DNA from: Lamprocystis purpurea DSM 4197
GTDB lineage: Bacteria > Pseudomonadota > Gammaproteobacteria > Chromatiales > Chromatiaceae
NCBI RefSeq assembly: GCF_000379525.1
Contig: NZ_KB902474.1
Location: 129,573-193,572, forward strand
Reading direction: 5' to 3'
Length of the DNA: 64,000 bases
The first letter of the stretch is position 1. Every line of letters begins with the position of its first letter. This document shows positions 62,635 through 64,000 of the stretch, piece by piece. The notes below the pieces were generated by a model that saw only the letters and a program-made list of their open reading frames with translations, searched no databases and had not been told where the DNA came from. Position numbers and translations under genes: made by a program.

Positions 62635-63258
62635 TCATGGTGTCGACCCCACACCCAAGGCCCACAGCCCCAGATTCAGCGTCAGGAATGACAGCAGTGT
62701 GGTCACCAGCAGTGCCGAGGCGCATTGCTCGCCCTGGCCATAGCGCTGGGCGAGCAAGGGGAAGATGGTGACCATGGGCAGACCGGCCAGCACTAGCGCG
62801 GCTTGGGTCAGCGTGGGGTCGAAGGGCGCAACCAGCGAAAGCATGATCAGCAGGATTTCCACCAGCATGGTCATGGCCACGGCGATCAGCGCGTCGGCCC
62901 CCAGCAATTGAGCGACCAGCGGATAGCCGATGTAGCCGCTGTTGGACATGGACACGCCCATGCCGAAGAAGGCATTGCCAAGGGGGCGGGTTCGGCGCAA
63001 GGCCGTGCTGACCGCCATCCCGATAGTGAAGGCGATCAGCGAGCCGCCGGCATAGACGACCAGGAACTGCGGCACCAGCATCTCCCCGAGCGGACGCTTG
63101 GCCAGCGCGTTGAAGACCAGTGCGGGCAACGCGAAGCGCAGCACGTAGCGGCCCATGGCGAGTGCGCCCTCGCGCGGCACCCAGTCGGCCCGGACGGCGA
63201 CGAATCCCAGGGCGATCAGGAGGAAGATCGGGGCGGTGATGGCGATGATGGCGGCCAA
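62635..63258 (-). CDS. AEC family transporter with internal deletion
   Basis: 207 aa, against about 310 in the auxin-efflux-carrier family. The N-terminal helices (IIAITAPIFLLIALGFVAVRADW, YVLRFALPALVFNAL, GNAFFGMGVSMSNSGYIGYPL) and the C-terminal helices (ALVLAGLPMVTIFPLLAQRYG, LLVTTLLSFLTLNLGLWALGV) are typical, but about 100 residues in the middle, covering the central loop and neighbouring helices, are missing; the join falls near LIMLSLVAPFDPTLTQ. The frame is intact across the join. It is probably inactive as a transporter; a pseudogene is equally likely. Confidence 0.7.
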   Translation of the reverse strand: MAAIIAITAPIFLLIALGFVAVRADWVPREGALAMGRYVLRFALPALVFNALAKRPLGEMLVPQFLVVYAGGSLIAFTIGMAVSTALRRTRPLGNAFFGMGVSMSNSGYIGYPLVAQLLGADALIAVAMTMLVEILLIMLSLVAPFDPTLTQAALVLAGLPMVTIFPLLAQRYGQGEQCASALLVTTLLSFLTLNLGLWALGVGSTP

Positions 63259-63396
63259 ATGGGCAAGTTCCTATGGGAGTGACCTGGTTCTTGGCGTGAA
63301 CATACTCATATTTGGACGAATGCCAACGCATTTTCCACACACCGCGTGCGGGCGATGCGCCTCCGAACTTGCTGAAGGCCGACCGACAGGAACCCC

Positions 63397-63741
63397 ATGA
63401 CCGACCAGACCCCCGTGCCGCTGACTGACTTCACCCGCCGCGCCTCGGCCGCCCGCGCCCTGATCGAATCGCTGCTCACCGAGTTGATCGGCCCGGTGGT
63501 CTTGAAGTACGACTTTTTCCGCGAGTGGAGCGGGTGCTGGAAGGTGCTGGTGGAGATCACCGGCGCGGCGACCGGCAAGCTGGAGTTTACCTTGCTGGAG
63601 ACGGCCGGCGGCGGACTGCTGGCACTGCCCCGTCCGCTGCCGGAGCGTTGGCGGCTCCAGACCGGCATTCCCGCCGACGACGGGACCCGTTGGACGCTCG
63701 ATGCCAAGGGCCTGCTCGTGCCGTTTCCGCCGCCTGATTGA
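63397..63741 (+). CDS. Small hypothetical protein
   Basis: 114 aa, soluble. N-terminal helices (FTRRASAARALIESLLTELIGP) precede a beta-rich part (KYDFFREWSGCWKVLVEITGAATGKLEFTLLETAGGGLLALP). I do not recognise the family. GACCGACAGGAACCCC precedes the ATG without a strong SD. The next gene lies beyond the window. Confidence 0.55.
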   Translation: MTDQTPVPLTDFTRRASAARALIESLLTELIGPVVLKYDFFREWSGCWKVLVEITGAATGKLEFTLLETAGGGLLALPRPLPERWRLQTGIPADDGTRWTLDAKGLLVPFPPPD

Positions 63742-63856
63742 GGCCGCGTGTCGCCCACAGATGGCATGGATCATCATTCCGGCCGGTGTACGGGAGTCGC
63801 GCACTGGAGGTCGAGGCTTGAGCCGGGCCAGAGCCGCGCAGATGTGATGTCGACAC

Positions 63857-64000
63857 GGCCATGATAAGGAACATCAACCACCCCGGACGATGAGGGTCCC
63901 CCGGGGGAGCGGCGTCGCGCCGCGATGCGGTGCCGCGGTGACCCCGAACGCTTGCGGCTATCCGCCCGGCCCGTCGCGGCGGGACGCCGCTCCCACGGGG
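63857..64000. repeat. Palindromic dispersed repeat, copy C, running off the edge
   Basis: GGGGGAGCGGCGTCGCGCCG from about 63902 to the end repeats the element at 3219-3316, including the upstream GGAACATCAA...CCACCCCGG flank (from 63869). The stretch 63742-63856 before it contains only GGAATGATGATCCATGCC-type sequence of the same repeat family. No gene is visible. Confidence 0.75.

Overview
The window is 64 kb of GC-rich gammaproteobacterial chromosome. Gene content (ispG, mazG, folD, thiC, recD2, ygiQ, yedK-type SRAP), the many Uma2, DUF29, DUF1703-type ATPase and FGE-sulfatase-like genes, and abundant palindromic intergenic repeats resemble purple sulfur bacteria (Chromatiaceae). That assignment is inference: no rRNA or photosynthesis gene is present.

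Layout. 1-3.0 kb: two genes for FGE/SUMF1-fold proteins carrying three C-terminal modules whose variable codons behave like variable regions of a diversity-generating retroelement (DGR). No reverse transcriptase or template repeat is in the window. 3.5-9.8 kb: housekeeping genes (GlcG-like protein, ispG, Nudix hydrolase, mazG, a lipoprotein, a CoA-binding protein, an SRAP peptidase) separated by several families of dispersed and tandem repeats. 9.9 kb: tRNA-Arg(ACG) with a terminator.

10-29.8 kb: an accessory/defence island immediately downstream of the tRNA. It opens with small coiled-coil genes and gene relics (VanZ, a frameshifted ORF, a type I R-M hsdR 5' end). An eight-gene co-directional operon follows: DUF4007, BrxC-like ATPase, PAPS-reductase-family protein, second DUF4007-like protein, a 161-aa unknown, BrxC, PglZ and BrxL. 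This is a methylase-less BREX of the type 4 kind, enlarged by a second DUF4007/ATPase pair. Behind it lies a graveyard (Panacea, Fic, hsdM/hsdS and hsdR pieces) with an intact RHH regulator and an intact AlbA_2 (Schlafen-like) protein. The hsdR relics on the two sides share a 50-bp perfect direct repeat, about 17.5 kb apart.

29.8-55.9 kb: mostly core or metabolic genes. These are PhoX phosphatase, a DUF4124 protein, folD-fchA (C1 folate), a FimX-like REC-REC-GGDEF-EAL protein, a TPP riboswitch with thiC, three Uma2 nucleases (two here flanking thiC, one further right), DUF29, an unknown two-gene operon with a TPR protein, a D-2-hydroxyacid dehydrogenase, YgiQ radical SAM, an AAA/PD-(D/E)XK protein, a GAF-PAS-GGDEF-EAL protein, a SHOCT-like protein and RecD2.

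56-62.4 kb: a tightly overlapping minus-strand operon dcm - double-GHKL histidine kinase - response regulator with an unknown effector - vsr. It looks like a cytosine-methylation module wired to a two-component-like sensor and is a good candidate for an under-described defence system. The window ends with an internally deleted AEC transporter, a small unknown gene and another copy of the palindromic repeat.
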